Assembly (NCBI GenBank): GCA_003255025.1
Contig: QANY01003900.1
Coordinates: 1,302,001-1,366,000, forward strand
DNA: 64,000 nucleotides
DNA from: Datisca glomerata
Lineage: Eukaryota > Streptophyta > Magnoliopsida > Cucurbitales > Datiscaceae
Reading direction: 5' to 3'
Every line of letters begins with the position of its first letter. Position 1 is the first letter of the stretch. The position numbers and the translations under genes were made by a program. A model generated the notes under the pieces. The model did no database searches. It was not told where the DNA came from and was given only the letters and a program-made list of their open reading frames with translations. Shown piece by piece: positions 32,281-44,290 of the stretch.

Positions 32281-34162
32281 TGTAGATACTGTATTTTGCA
32301 TGGTCCAATACTTTGAACATACACACTTTATTTATTGGCCCACATACTAGTCTAAAACTATATAAAGCCCAATATCTAAAATAGAAAAATAGTCAAGGAC
32401 TAAAAAATAAGAAAAAATGGTCCAATGACTAAAAGAATAAAAAAAGCGTAAGGACTAAAGGTAAAAAGAGAAACCTTAACTTTGCCTATAAATAAAAAAA
32501 TGTCTTCACTTTTGGAGGGTGGTCTTTTCGGAGAGAGAAAGAGAAGAGGTCTTGGAGGAGAGAAGGATAATAGGTCTTTTTAGAGAGAGAAAGTGAGAAA
32601 TAGAAGAGATTTTCTTAAAGAGAAATGAGAGGAAGAATATGATATATTACGGTTCATTTTCTTTCATTATTTTTCTTAAGATAGTCTAAATTTCTTGCAA
32701 CTTAGCTGAAAAGATATACTCTTTCTATTCTTCATCCTTTCTCGTTTATACTCATGTAGTGTATATTATTTTCTTTCCATAAGTAAAAGTAGAAGTATTT
32801 GTTCATTCTTCTATTTAATCTTGAGTTTTATTTCAATACATTGATGATTTTATTCCTTTAAAAACTTACAAATTTGATAAGGAAATATATTTTGTCATCA
32901 ACTCAATCAATGAGGATGAGGATAAAAAATTTTGAGGGTGTGTGAATCAACTCTTTAATGAGTTGAAAGTATACATTGTATGCAAAAAAATCCCCTATAA
33001 ACTTCTCACACATAAAAAATGCATAAAATACAATGTAGAGAGCTAAACATTTAAATGGATAAACATTATGCAAATACTAAAACTCTGAATATTTTTTTTA
33101 TATTCTCACTAATTGATTTTTTAGATCTTATTGTTATTTTTTGTGACACTCGATTTAACTAGTTATTGTCCGTATTTTTTTTTGTTATTTGAATAACAAT
33201 GATTCAAGGAAAAAAATGGTAACTAATACACTACTAATTAAAAAGAAAATACTAGTTAAAAATAAAAAATAAAAAAATTGAATATTATGGACGGGACAAA
33301 TTTTGATTTTCTCCCTCTCATCCCCGTGAGAGCTACATAGCTTTGTGTCTTTTTTTTGTTTTGTTTTGTTTCTTTTTTTTTTCTTTTGATTTATGATACA
33401 TTACTTTTAATTTTTTACCTTACATGTACTACTTTTCACACATTTTACATGTGATCTCTACTTTTTACATTTCCTATACTTTGACATACTACACCATTTT
33501 TCATTCTAACTTTTCTTCTATTCATCTATTTTTATTTCTTTTATATATATAGTTATTCATATTTATTTTCCTCTACATCTTTATCTATGTAGCAGTTTTA
33601 TATTATCATGTTTAAAATGTGATTCATGTCTCATTCACTTATAATGACATGTATATGTATGTAATTTATGTCTCATTCACTTATAATTACAAGAACATGT
33701 ACATACATGGGTCAAAATAATAACATATAAATTTTAATCATCTTATCTTTATCAATTAGTTTTTCACTAAAAATCCTAATGACGGACTTTGAGATTTTTG
33801 GGTACCAAATTTCTCGAACTACTGAGGTGATAAATTAATTTCCGGATACTTAGAATAACTCCATTAATACTTTAATTTTCAAAAAATTAAAAATAGAAAA
33901 GAATTACTCATTAAAAATCATTTACTTTATTTTATTTTATGATACAAAAATATACATAATAGGACATTCAAAAATAAATTTCTTTCATTTTGATTTAGTT
34001 ATTTTTTAAAATATGTTTTTGATAGCGTTTGATTGAGTTTGATAACTATTTTAACAATGGGTGTTGTGAGGTGTTAATACTTTCTTCACACACAAATGAG
34101 TTTCAAACCAGCTTTGAGTTTTCGCATACTATTTTTTTTTTTAAAATTGAGTGACCTATCAC
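32281..34162 (+). repeat. Tat 3' LTR, left part
   Basis: The LTR begins TGTAGATACTGTATTTTGC at 32281, directly after the purine-rich AAACAAATAGGGACAAC. A TATAAATAAA box lies at about 32487. Near 34060-34110 it has GGGTGTTGTGAGGTGTTAATACTTT in degenerate form (only its first 20 bases are diagnostic), a hallmark of Tat-lineage LTRs. It is interrupted at 34162 by a CACTA element. An inverted copy of its centre occurs at 45585-46554 and 47310-47773. Confidence 0.78.
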
Positions 34163-35831
34163 AACTACTACAAAAATGAGATATAATGACAACATAGTAT
34201 TAGTTTTAATGACAGGTCTCATAAACCTATCATAGAAGTGTTGAAGTGAATTTTTTTTCTAAGATGACAACTTTTAAATAACCTGTCATAATACACTTAT
34301 CTACTATAACATGTAATTTTTGAATGTGTCAAAATATTTTTACTTTTTAATTGACAATTATTTTTTACACTCTCAATATTTCTCAAGTTTTCTCTATTTA
34401 CAAAATTGCCATGTTATAACCTAATCTTCACCAATTTGCATCTCGCCTCTTGCTCGACTCCATCTCTCTCTTGACGCCATCGTTATCGCCATCTCTCTCT
34501 CTCTCGCTCAGTGTCGTTACCCCTTCGGCCTCTCTCTATTGCTCTCCATTTCTTTCTCTCTCTATCTACTTCGATCAAGTCTTGGTGAGTTCAACCAACA
34601 ATTAGGTTTTGTAGATGTAGTTTCGTTACTCGGGTTTTCTTTACGTTTCAATTCTGTACTAAAATATTTTGAGATTTTTTTCTGAAAAGGTTACTGATTT
34701 TCTTTCTTTCTCTTTCCGTCTCCTTGGCTCTGGTCGTAGCGAGTTCGACTGATTATTAGGTTTGGTAGATGTAGTTTCGTATGCTTACCTTCAGTTTCAT
34801 TACATTCGATTCTCTTTACTGAAATTATTTAGGATTTTCTTACTGAAAGAGTTAAAGTTTTTTAGATTCAGAGTTAATGACCCTTTTACATATTTAAAGG
34901 GGCTCTTTTGAAGGGTTTTTGCTAGGATACATGTCTATTGATGAAGTTGATTACGAAAAATGTTTTTGTATTTTCCCTAGTTTTAGACTTTAAGTTTCAT
35001 ACTATATTTCTAAAATAGTTGAGTGTTTTGTTTTGCATAAACAAAACATTTTTTTGGTACCAACATTTTCATCTTCTCAGTTGATGACTCACGTGTTGAG
35101 GTTTGTTAAGTATTTTTTTAAAGTTCCTCTCTTACATTAGTTTTCTTCTAAAAAAGAGTTTTTTTTCTGTGGCAGAACTTTACTCAGTTTATATGAGTAT
35201 CTTATGATAAATTGACTATGTTTCTTGTGGATATTTATGCTGGTTGGATTTGACATTTTATTTCTTGATGGACTTTGGTTGGTGAGATTTTATGATGTTG
35301 ATGGTAGGGAGGGTAGCTTGTTACTCTAGGTCTCCTTTTGGAATTCTATTCCTCTGGCCCTTTCTTAGATTATTTGAGTTATTATTTTATGTACGGTTTA
35401 GTTCTTGTGAAAAATCATATCTCTGACAAAAATAATTTTTTCCCTTCTTGATAGTTTTAAAAAAAAATTTAAACATTAGTTGATGTGGAATCTCCATCAT
35501 CTAAATATTTTTTACGGCACCTATGTTGACGGGGATTCCTCGTCATCTAATAACTTTTGGTATCACCTATGATGACGAGAATTCCCCGTCATTTAATTGG
35601 TTTTGGCGGCACCTATGATGACGAGAATTCCCTGTCATCTAATTGGTTTTGACGAAACCTATGATGACAGGGATTCCCCGTTATCTAATTGATGTTTGTG
35701 GCACCCTATTATGACGGTTTTTATTGAAAAGAATATAGATGATAGTCCGATAGATGACAGTCGGTCAACCGTCATTATATGGTTATAATGACAGGTTTTC
35801 ACCTTCATCTAAGACCAAAATTGTAGTAGTG
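34163..35831. mobile_element. Non-autonomous CACTA element in Tat LTR, TSD CAC
   Basis: The left end reads AACTACTACAAAAATG and the right end, on the minus strand, CACTACTACAATTTTGG, so the termini match apart from the first base. The 3-bp target duplication CAC (34160-34162 and 35832-35834) is exact and is the size produced by CACTA transposases. The interior carries a CT-rich block with GTGAGTTC (34430-34640), possibly the 5' end of an accessory gene, and the 46-bp repeat below. No catalytic transposase was seen. Confidence 0.87.
35475..35720. repeat. 46-bp tandem repeat with palindromic core
   Basis: Units recur at 35521, 35567, 35613, 35659 and 35706. Each holds GATGACGAGAATTCCCCGTC or a variant, an imperfect palindrome able to form a hairpin, followed by a spacer ending in GGCACCTAT. 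It lies in the right subterminal part of the CACTA element. Confidence 0.88.
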
Positions 35832-35908
35832 CACGTCTTATAATGATTGGTGATGACTCTGAATTTATCTTTTAAAATAATCTTTTTCAATTGCCACTCC
35901 GCGTCGCA
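35832..35908 (+). repeat. Tat 3' LTR, right part
   Basis: Sequence resumes the LTR after the CACTA insertion and reaches CCACTCCGCGTCGCA, resembling the ends of Tat-lineage LTRs. The exact last base is inferred from a CA dinucleotide at 35907-35908. No target duplication could be matched because the 5' LTR is not in the window. Confidence 0.55.
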
Positions 35909-36735
35909 TCTAGATTACGACAATCATCGATATTTTAATTTTACTTTTTACTATCAGAAATATAGATATAAAATTTATAATTCTCTACTTTGTAATACTT
36001 ACTGTTTTCCAAAGTCGGTCTATCTCTCAGCATATATTGTGTATTGGTAAGTATGGTGTTTGTCATACCAAACTGCATGACCGTAATCAGTCTAAACTCA
36101 TCGTCATGCCAATAGATTATAGCAGTTTTGTGCTAAAAAGTCAACTTTTTTCAAAAGACTGTCAATTTTCTTATTTTGATTGGACTTTCCTCCTTTACGT
36201 TTTGTATTTAATTTGTTGGCTAGAATTTGACTTATGACTTAATAAATTCTTATCAGCAGAAGTATCAACGGTAGCAAAGTTAAACGTTACATTTGCATTG
36301 GAGTTATTTAAAGATTGTTTCCAATTCCTAACTGGACTTTTTAGTGAAGGTGAATCTTTAGGAGTGGCAATATGGAAGATCCCTGAGTTATACTGGTGAG
36401 TTCAATTACACTTGGGTGGTGGAACAAATTACCTCTCTTGAAGTACATGTTGGTTAGACCTAATGGTGAGTCTGTGAATCCTGACCTCATGATTCTTTAC
36501 TTCTGTGACACATACTTTTGAGATAAGCTTGATCTCATACATATTGGGACTCATTGTATTCTCGTCCATACTGTGAACTTTTTGGTCAATTGTATACTCT
36601 GGTTATGTGGTTCACATATTTATGGTGGAATTCAAATTCTGTCAATATTATTTTACCATTTTTCTAGTAGTGCTTTGATAAAATTTGATAATCAGTATTT
36701 ATACATAAACTTCACTTCAGAATTTATATTTTATA
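35909..36735. other. Unassigned DNA right of the Tat element
   Basis: Two overlapping plus-strand ORFs (35847-36050, 36037-36237) show no domain and cross the presumed LTR end. No other structure was recognised. Confidence 0.4.
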
Positions 36736-36929
36736 CGTGATGTGCAATAAAATATACTGTCATCTCATAGTAATTGATCAGCATCATTATGCTATAAAGT
36801 ATTTTTCAGACGAAAAGAATAACTATTTAAAATTTAACCTATAAAAGCTGCTCATGAGATGATCTAGAAATCTTATAAATAGATGATATTGTAGCGGTTT
36901 AAATGCAGTTATGCATTTAATGTTAACGC
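36736..36929. repeat. Duplicated segment, empty-site copy
   Basis: This region, including ATTTTTCAGACGAAAAGAAT and AACCTATAAAAGCTGCTCAT, is repeated at 40013-40425. At the position where the other copy holds a 238-bp CACTA MITE this copy has a single TGA (36857-36859 region), giving a natural empty site. A TATAAATAGATGA stretch occurs in both. Confidence 0.85.
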
Positions 36930-37153
36930 TATTACAGTAGCTTCAAATGCAGTTATGGATGCTAGAATCAAACACATAGAGCTGGATATTCATTTTAAAA
37001 CAGACAAAGTACTGAACAGACAACTAGATATTCATTTTGTCCCTTCACCTGATCAGCTGGCAGATCTTCTTATCAAGTCCATATCTACTCGAAGGTTACT
37101 GTACTTCAAATCCAAGATCAAGGTGCTAACATCCCTTTTTCACTTGAGGGGGA
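36930..37153 (+). pseudogene. copia RNase H C-terminal fragment
   Basis: The frame encodes R-I-K-H-I-E-L-D-I-H-F, then R-Q-L-D-I-H-F-V-P-S-P-D-Q-L-A-D-L-L and a final L-R-G. This is the conserved end of a copia RNase H (H-x3-D-x-H-F ... DQ-AD-xT-K), here with I-K in place of T-K. It is a different copia family from the 8128 element. About 70 residues of the polyprotein remain. The reading frame runs on into the LTR. Confidence 0.85.
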
Positions 37154-37380
37154 TGATAAGGAGAAGAAAAGTGGCAAGTTGATAGCAGTTGACAGTTAGC
37201 TTCTCACTACCAACTGATATCAGTCAATTAATATCAACTGTTTACTTTGCAGTTTTATAACTACATTATGTTATAAGCTTTTTGCTCATAATCAATGACT
37301 TCTTGTAATTCCAAGTCTATAATAATACAATCTCTCAGTCTCATTGTATTAAGAAAGTGAGTAATGTTTTACAGTAAAAT
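37154..37380 (+). repeat. Short copia 3' LTR following the RNase H fragment
   Basis: After CTTGAGGGGGA, a purine tract, TGATAAGGAG starts at 37154. It includes the simple AGTTGACAGTTAGC motif and a TAATACAATCTCTC stretch near its end, a composition typical of short copia LTRs. The right boundary is approximate. Confidence 0.5.
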
Positions 37381-38783
37381 ACCCTTTATTTGACACTTAG
37401 TTTATACATCTCGTTATTCATTGTTTGAACGAAGGGTATGCTTACTCAAATTTTATTAGATATTGCAATGTGTCTTCATATTGTTAAATTATGTAATAGA
37501 TTCTGTATGGTGTCTTCTTTTGTAAGTTTCTTAGCTATCCATTTCATTAATTTTATCCGTAGTAATTATTTAGTTGGTTTTTTGTTATTTAAGTTCAAAC
37601 TTTCTGAGGAAGATGATATGGAACATCAAGAGAGAAGCTGTTAAAAATCTAACAGAGCAGTTCAAGATAGATAAGAATGAACGTGAGGCAAGAGGTCTAG
37701 GTTGATAGGTGAGATGTGTTTGGCAAAGAGGTCTGCTCTGAGTGAGATAATGCAAAGTTGCAATTGGAAGACTGGACTGCTTAGAGGGATAAAGAAATTG
37801 CTATACTAAGATAATCATTCAGTACAAAAGATACAATTCACAAGGAGATGAAATATAAAAAAGAGAGTCTCGAGCAAGAAAATTAAGAGTTGAGGGAAGC
37901 TCAAAAAAACTTCAGGAATTTTAAATTCAAGAAGTCAGAGCCTCGTCCTATCTGGAAAAAAATATGAAACAAGCTGGAAAGCTTGGAAATCATACACAGG
38001 AAGAGAGATGGAGAAGAAAATAGGGAAGATTATGCCACATGTTAAAAATGACATCACACGTCAGGGATTAGTAATATCACTTAAAACTAAGACTAATAGA
38101 ATAACGTTATGAAAGTTGAAAGTTTAGGGGCTTACAAAGTTCGAGAAGTATTAATAGCTTTTGTCATAATATTAATAGACTGCTCTAGCTCAAATGGTCA
38201 TGCCCTACAAAGATTAAATGCCCTACCCACTCGCTTAAGTGGCCTAGGCTTTTAGCCGGACCATTTGCATTGTCAAGTCATAGTGCTGTTCATCATTGCA
38301 CTTTCTTAAGCATTTTTCTAAAAGAGTTTCTTTTAAACAGATAAAATGTTTAGTTATTAACTTCAAGTATTTTAAAAATTGAAACATCATTTGATTTGAG
38401 GTGCATTATTAGTTTAAACAATTACCAGGACATTTAATTTTAAGTTAAAGGAAATTAAGTGATTTGAAGAAAACAAAATTAGGAATAAACTTTGTCTAGA
38501 ATTAAATGGAATATGATATGATAATTAACATATAAATGTAGAGTTATTTTACATCTGGAAACATCAATTTCAAAATTTTAGATATAAATTATCCTATTTT
38601 AAGAGACAAGAGACCTAAATCATTGAACCCAAAAAAAGGAAAGGAAAATGAGAGAGAGAAACAGATGGTGCTTTGGGTTTTTTATTTCTTCAATAAATTA
38701 AAAAATTTCTAGTCAAAATTTCCGCCATATATAACTTCAAATAAAATAGTAAAATATCTTTTGTTAAATGTTTTACTTGCTAA
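37381..38783. other. Unassigned DNA with faint coding-like stretches
   Basis: Between 37600 and 38030 the plus strand has Lys/Glu/Gln-rich short frames (for example E-A-V-K-N-L-T-E-Q-F-K) that might be coiled-coil exon remnants. They are broken by stops and no family was recognised. The rest is AT-rich. Confidence 0.3.
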
Positions 38784-39827
38784 CTAGCTAGCATTACAAT
38801 TTACAAAACTAAAAAATCAAAAAACCGAATCGAACCGAACTGTATTGGTTCGGTCAGTTATTATATTATTCAAATTTTGTCGGTTCAAGATATAATAAAG
38901 CCGCAGTTTGCGGTTCGATTTTCCGTTTAAAGAGATTAAAACCACTAGGAACCGAACCACACCGATATATATATTAAAAATGTACAAACAATTACTAAAT
39001 TAGTGGCTAGATTAGTGGGATGTGTTTTATTAGATAAGTCTTCTTACAAGTGGCAACGCATGAGATCGATCTCATCTCCAATCTTTTCCCATTATTTTTT
39101 ATTTTTTAACCCTTCAACCATTAAGAACTCTAGATTTTAAGTTTAAATAACTCTAGCTTTCTAAATGCTTGCAGTCTCTCTCTCTCTTTTTCAGACTCAG
39201 ACCCTCATCTCTTGTCTCTCTTCCCTTGAGTCTCCATCGATCTCTCTCGATCTCATTTTTCTCTGTCCATCGCCTTTCTCGATCATCTCTCTCTTGTATA
39301 TACTCCCTCTTCTCTCTTAAACATCTCACCGTTGATGAACTTTTGTGACCAGCGACAATCAACACTACACAGCCGACGAAGATTTTTGTTCACCTCATTC
39401 TGATTTGAGTCAAATCCACACCAGAGAATTTATGTTCATCTCATGCAGATCTGGTAGAATGAGAGATTTTTCTTTGTTTTTTCAAATTACTTGTTATGTA
39501 TTCTATTTTTTTAAAAAGTTTTATCCCTTATTTTAGGGATTTAATTTTCTAGCATTTTTCTGTGATATTTGATCTGGATGTATAGGATTAAAGACTTCTT
39601 CACCTTTGTTTTTTTGAGATTTGGATGTTCAGGAGTTTTCCTATAAGTTTTCGTTAATCTGTCGGTTCGGTCCGATTCTTTTCGGTTTCCTTTATTTTTT
39701 CGCGGATCGATTCGGTTCGGTTTACATATATTGCTCGGCGCGGTTCGGTTTTGATAATACAAAAATCACAGTTGCGGTTCGATTTGATATAATCTCTTAA
39801 AACCAAACCGAACTGCTTACACCCCTA
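38784..39827. mobile_element. Second hAT-like non-autonomous element
   Basis: The right end, on the minus strand, is TAGGGGTGTAAGCAGTTCGG, a plant hAT terminus. The left end is degraded. CTTGCTAA (38776-38783) and CTTGTTAA (39828-39835) match at 7 of 8 positions as target duplication. Subterminal blocks are rich in CGGTTCGGTT and its complement. The interior (39170-39320) is a CT-rich block. Length (1044 bp) and layout mirror the element at 4101-5139 although the sequences differ. Confidence 0.7.
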
Positions 39828-40012
39828 CTTGTTAACTCTTTTGCCAAAGAAAAAAATTCCAAGGTAGCTCCTCATGATGCATGACTATTTAAAATGGACA
39901 AAAATAGTAACCTCATGTATCATTTGGTTTTCGGGGCTATGATGTGATAATTTAAGACTATATATTTATATTATAAATGAATATCTATTTTTCTATTAGT
40001 TTAGAATTTAAT

Positions 40013-40425
40013 ACAGTGATGTGCAATCAAAAACATTATCATCTCGTAGTAATTGATTAGGTTCATTAGGTTCATTATACTATATAGTATTTTTCAGACG
40101 AAAAGAATATTTAAAATTTAACCTATAAAAGCTGCTCATGACACTACAAAAAATTGACATATTGAGATGGTTAAATCACGACGGTTATGCTAACCATCGT
40201 GAAAATGCGAACATCGGATTTTACAGTGACGGTTTTGGTAACCATCGCCATAGTTGTATTTCCGCGACGTTTTAGCATAACCGTTGCAATAGTTGTGCTT
40301 TTGTACGACGGATGAAAACCGTCACGAAAGACCTAAAAAACATCACGATAGAAATGTTTTCTTGTAGTGTGAGATAATTTAGAAATCTTATAAATAGATG
40401 ATATTGTAGTGGCTTAAACTCAGTG
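40013..40425. repeat. Duplicated segment, filled-site copy
   Basis: This is the paralogue of 36736-36929, interrupted by the MITE at 40142-40379. It has a small extra duplication (AGGTTCATT twice near 40060). Confidence 0.85.
40142..40379. mobile_element. CACTA-derived MITE, 238 bp, TSD TGA
   Basis: It starts CACTACAAAAAATTGAC and ends TTTTCTTGTAGTG, inverted CACTA termini. TGA flanks both sides (40139-40141 and 40380-40382). The interior holds ACGACGGTT and AACCATCG-type motifs in both orientations, giving potential hairpins. The paralogous locus at 36857 has only one TGA and no insert, which confirms the boundaries. Confidence 0.93.
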
Positions 40426-41140
40426 TCTTCAAATTTACTTGCGTTTACTTACAGAGGAATTTGAACCTACTCGAGCTAGCTCTTTAAGAAAATACATGAC
40501 ACAATGAAGTGCATATTATTGAGTTAATGAAAAAAAACACTTATACAAACTAGCATATGATCATAATATTGTGAAGTGCTGCAAGTGATGAGACAGCCAA
40601 AAGATGGGTAGAACTGTGAACACTTGGGTCTCCTATGGATGCCAAACTTTTGATTTCAGCCTTTGGAAAGCCTGTGTTGAATTGTAACAATGGAAGAAAA
40701 GGTACTTGAAATGTGGAGGAGGGAGAATAACAATTCAGAGAAAGCTACTAAAGTGGCAACAAACAAGGTCCACACCATATAGCAATATCATATATAAAAA
40801 CAAAACACTTTGCTAGTGGTGTATGGAAGAAGTAGAGAAGTTATGCTAGAGTTACTTGTAATTGGCTCTTACAACTATGAAAGACCAATTAAAACATTTT
40901 TACACTTGCTTATCGTTTATCACGATAAACACGAATATTTAATCCGCAATCAAATAAAAGTTGAGTGTAGTATCTCTTGCTTCAATATCAAAAATTAACG
41001 TACAAACAAAAACTTTGGAAAGAAGAGGTTCATTCAAGTTAGATGACATCCATTATACATGTGTAATGCGAGACAAACGTGTGGTCCGGTTCAATGTTAC
41101 TTTATGGATAGATGAATTTGGCTCTCATTCAGCCAACACA
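40426..41140. other. Unassigned DNA, nothing recognised
   Basis: Short plus-strand ORFs at 40810-40998 and 40961-41164 have no recognisable domain. A slightly GC-richer stretch at 40600-40760 could be an exon remnant but no family fits. Confidence 0.35.
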
Positions 41141-41515
41141 CAGGGGCGGCTTGATCAATATTAAGGCTTTTGACATTTAAAAATATATTATATTAATATA
41201 AAAGATTATATGTCGATTGTTTTTGGAATGAAATTTTAATAAATATGTTTTAATATGTTAATTTTTGTGAAAATTTTAACTAATCTATTCATTTTTCTCA
41301 GGTCAGGTATGATATAATCAATTTTAATATTAGAAACTTACAAACGTGCAATAAAAATTGCACTGCTCTTACTAAAAATAATGTATATTTAAATTAGAAT
41401 AATGTACTCTTACTAAATATTTCTAATATTTCTAATAATAAAAAAGATAATGTTTTAGAGCCTATTCTTTTTAGTTAGGCACTCTCAGCCTAAACGAAAT
41501 TTGCCTTAAGCTTAA
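41141..41515. mobile_element. Possible hAT-like element remnant
   Basis: CAGGGGCGGCTTGATCAA at 41141 resembles the terminus of a common plant hAT family, and GCCTTAAGCTTAACGGCC near 41495-41512 is of the kind found at the other end. No inverted terminus or 8-bp duplication could be matched, so this is tentative. Confidence 0.3.
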
Positions 41516-41939
41516 CGGCCTTCCAATATATATATAGATATTTGAGTAAACTAAAATATCTCTTGATTAATTTGGTGCAAAAGACTTGTGTAACATTATA
41601 TCAATGTTAATATCGATGATTTGAGAATTTTCACGTGAGTACAGTAACATTATATCAATGTGGAAGCTCACAATATGATCCTTGGATGTCAATCCCAAAA
41701 ATGCAAATTGTTTTTGTTACAATAAATACTATAAGTCAATGTTTCAAAGATGCTGCCTTAAATTAGCTAGGTAGAAGAAACAAAATTAGGCTATGTAAGT
41801 GGTTATTGCTAGATGCCTTTGGTGCTGACTGCTGATATCTATTCACGGCCGGGTCCATCTTTTATATGGTCCCGTTTTCTAATATTCTCGTTTACAATTT
41901 CATAGATATAAACTCTGGAGTTGATTTTTAACTAGAATG
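41516..41939. other. AT-rich spacer
   Basis: No feature recognised. A phrase ACATTATATCAATGT occurs twice (about 41592 and 41648). Confidence 0.4.
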
Positions 41940-42721
41940 GATTTTGAATTGGATCGAGTACATAAATGGAGAGTCGTCTAATTATTGGAGAAGCTTTGGG
42001 AATGCGGGGGTCTAGCGTGGAATAAATGATGAGGGTCCTTAATAGTGTAGACGATGACAATCGCCGATAAACGTATCTTTTTGGGCTGCCAAGGAGGTAC
42101 AAGTCATGGTGCTAACTATTGTGATTTTTCATATGAACCATAATAAGTGAGAGCCAAAGAGAGCTCAATAATAAATGTGTGTCTAAATGTAAGTGACTGA
42201 ATCAGTGTATGTTGAGGTCAACAAATAGAACGTTGCCACGTGTCTCTAGATTCATCCTCATGAGAGGACAGTGCGTCTAAAGCCTACTGAGAAGGTCATG
42301 ACGATAGATCAACACAACGAATTTCATCATAATCCTACTAAGTCATAAGCCTCTAATTCATTCCTAAGACAGTAAGGGTTCGTCTAAGTCTTGCAACTTG
42401 ACTTGACGATTATGGGTATATAATCACGGGGGTCCGACTGGGGCGGGTGGACCCAACAAATATGTCAGCGGCAGGAATCCATGTATAAACATCAGCCCCC
42501 TGTGCAAGTTCGAATGCGTAGCAGCTGAACTTGTACATAGTCTATGCGTGTATTGTGATCTTACTTGATGAGCCACATGTTCAATTGTGATGACATACGT
42601 TTCTTCATTGAATCAGTCATGTGGGGTCATCTTTGTTGTTGAAGCCCCCAGTTGTATGTGACGATACATCAATTACTTTCATTTAACATTCAGTAAGAGA
42701 TGCAAGAAGTAGTTAGCTATG
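41940..42721. repeat. Unknown dispersed repeat, copy 1
   Basis: It aligns by eye with 44291-45007. Shared blocks include ACATAAATGGAGAGTC, CAAGGAGGTAC-AGTCATGGTG, AAAGCCTACTGA and GATCTTACTTGATGAGCCA. This copy has a roughly 60-bp extra stretch at about 42130-42200. It is GC-richer than the surroundings. No TG...CA ends, primer site or ORF is shared, so I cannot assign it to a class. Confidence 0.8.
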
Positions 42722-44290
42722 ATGGGACTGTTTTAATAAAGAGTCTGATCATGGCGACATTCATTGGAAAATGACTAGCATAATATACAATGCACAACAT
42801 TATGTTCAATGTCAGCACAAGAGAGTATACATGATAACATATATATCATAGGCATGTTCACAATGTGTGTTCAAATACTCATATATAATGACAAGTGAAT
42901 AGAGCCAAATGATATTCTTTAGAATTATTTAGATAAATATATTCTTTTGAATTTAGCTAAGGAAATTTATACTCTTTTTTAAAATATGGAACTTTATACC
43001 CTTGACCCACTAACTTCGCATCACTATTTATAATCGCTCTCTCTCTTCATCATTTTTTCTTTTTCAATGCGCATGTCTAATCAATTTAATAATTTATTCT
43101 TCTTTTTTTTCAACAAAACTTTTTTTAAAAGTTGAAGGGTTCAAGTAATTTTTTATTTAGTATTCGTTAGATTGTATTTACACTTAAAAATCCCTCTTGC
43201 AGGTTACTGTTTTATGGGCTAGTGAACTTAATGAAACTTGTGGGCGTGAAGAAATCTGAGCTGGCTGGCCTAGGCAGGCGTTGTTCACCGCTTTGATGAA
43301 GGACGTTGTGGGCTTGGAGGCGTAGATGTGCTACTGGTTCCATCATGCTGGGTTACACATCTGGGCCGCCTTGATGTTTAGAGGCGTATGGGCCATAATG
43401 TCGTTTGAAGGGAAAATCATGCTAGCAAGGCGTTTGGGCTTGCTTGCTAGTTGGTGTTACTCGGGCCACTTTGATGTTAATAAGAGGCCTTGAGTTGGTT
43501 GCTTTGTAGGTTCAATCCACCTTGATGAGTCCGTCTGGGTATTAGCTGGTGCGAGGTGGTCTTCTAGACCGCCCTAATGAGTCTGCCTTCGACATTACTT
43601 CACCTCTCTATCTTACTTTCCTTTCCTTTTTGTAATTTCTTCTCGGGGTGGGTTTAGAATTTTTTATCCCTCCTTCAACTCTCATTTTGCTTTAACAGCC
43701 TTCATAGAGCCGCCTCCATCAATATTGTTTTTTTTATCATTTTTTTAAAAACCATCATTTTGATTTGAAAAAAACTATAATTTTTTTATGAAGATGCAGA
43801 TGAGTTAAATGTTTTCAAACCTTTCAAGCACTTCCTTGAATGATCTAAACCAAGGACAAAGCACGGATACAAAACCCTTCTTGCTTCTTGCAGACATAGG
43901 CAAAAATGAAACCATGAAAATAAATGGAAAAGGTGCAAGAGAAATTCATTTATTTTTTTTTTTTGCTAAAGAAGACTTCTGCTTTTTTTGACATGATTTC
44001 GGCAGATGCGTGTTCCATTCTGCTTCTGGCATCTTTCAAGAGTAATGCAGATTTTTATAAAATGAAGCGTGAATACTCATTCTCGAATGGCCTGTGAGAG
44101 ACTTTTGGCAAAAAGAAGAAAATTGTGTTATTAAGGGAGAAAAAAATAAAGTCTAACCACTTTTTCAGGAGATTTTCTTGTGAATCTACTTGTTCGTGAG
44201 AGAGAAATACAAGGTAAACCTCCACATCTAGTCATTGAATCTTGGCTTTGACAGACGACTCTCCAATGGAGTCATCATTGTTTGAGAGTG
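42722..44290. other. Spacer between the two unknown repeats
   Basis: Positions 43200-43600 are GC-richer and contain a recurring CCGCCTTGATG / CCACTTTGATG / CCACCTTGATGAG phrase at least four times. A 60-codon plus-strand ORF (43809-43991) has a poly-Phe tail from a T-run and no known domain. A CT/AT-rich stretch follows. Confidence 0.4.

Noticed and set aside
35847..36237. Plus-strand ORFs after the Tat LTR
   Set aside because: Phe/Tyr-rich, cross the presumed LTR end and have no domain.
41141..41515. Complete hAT element
   Set aside because: Only the left terminus resembles a hAT end; no inverted right end or 8-bp duplication was found, so it is listed only as a tentative remnant.
43809..43991. 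60-codon ORF with poly-Phe
   Set aside because: The poly-Phe comes from a T-run. The remaining 45 residues match no family I know, so it is left as unassigned sequence.
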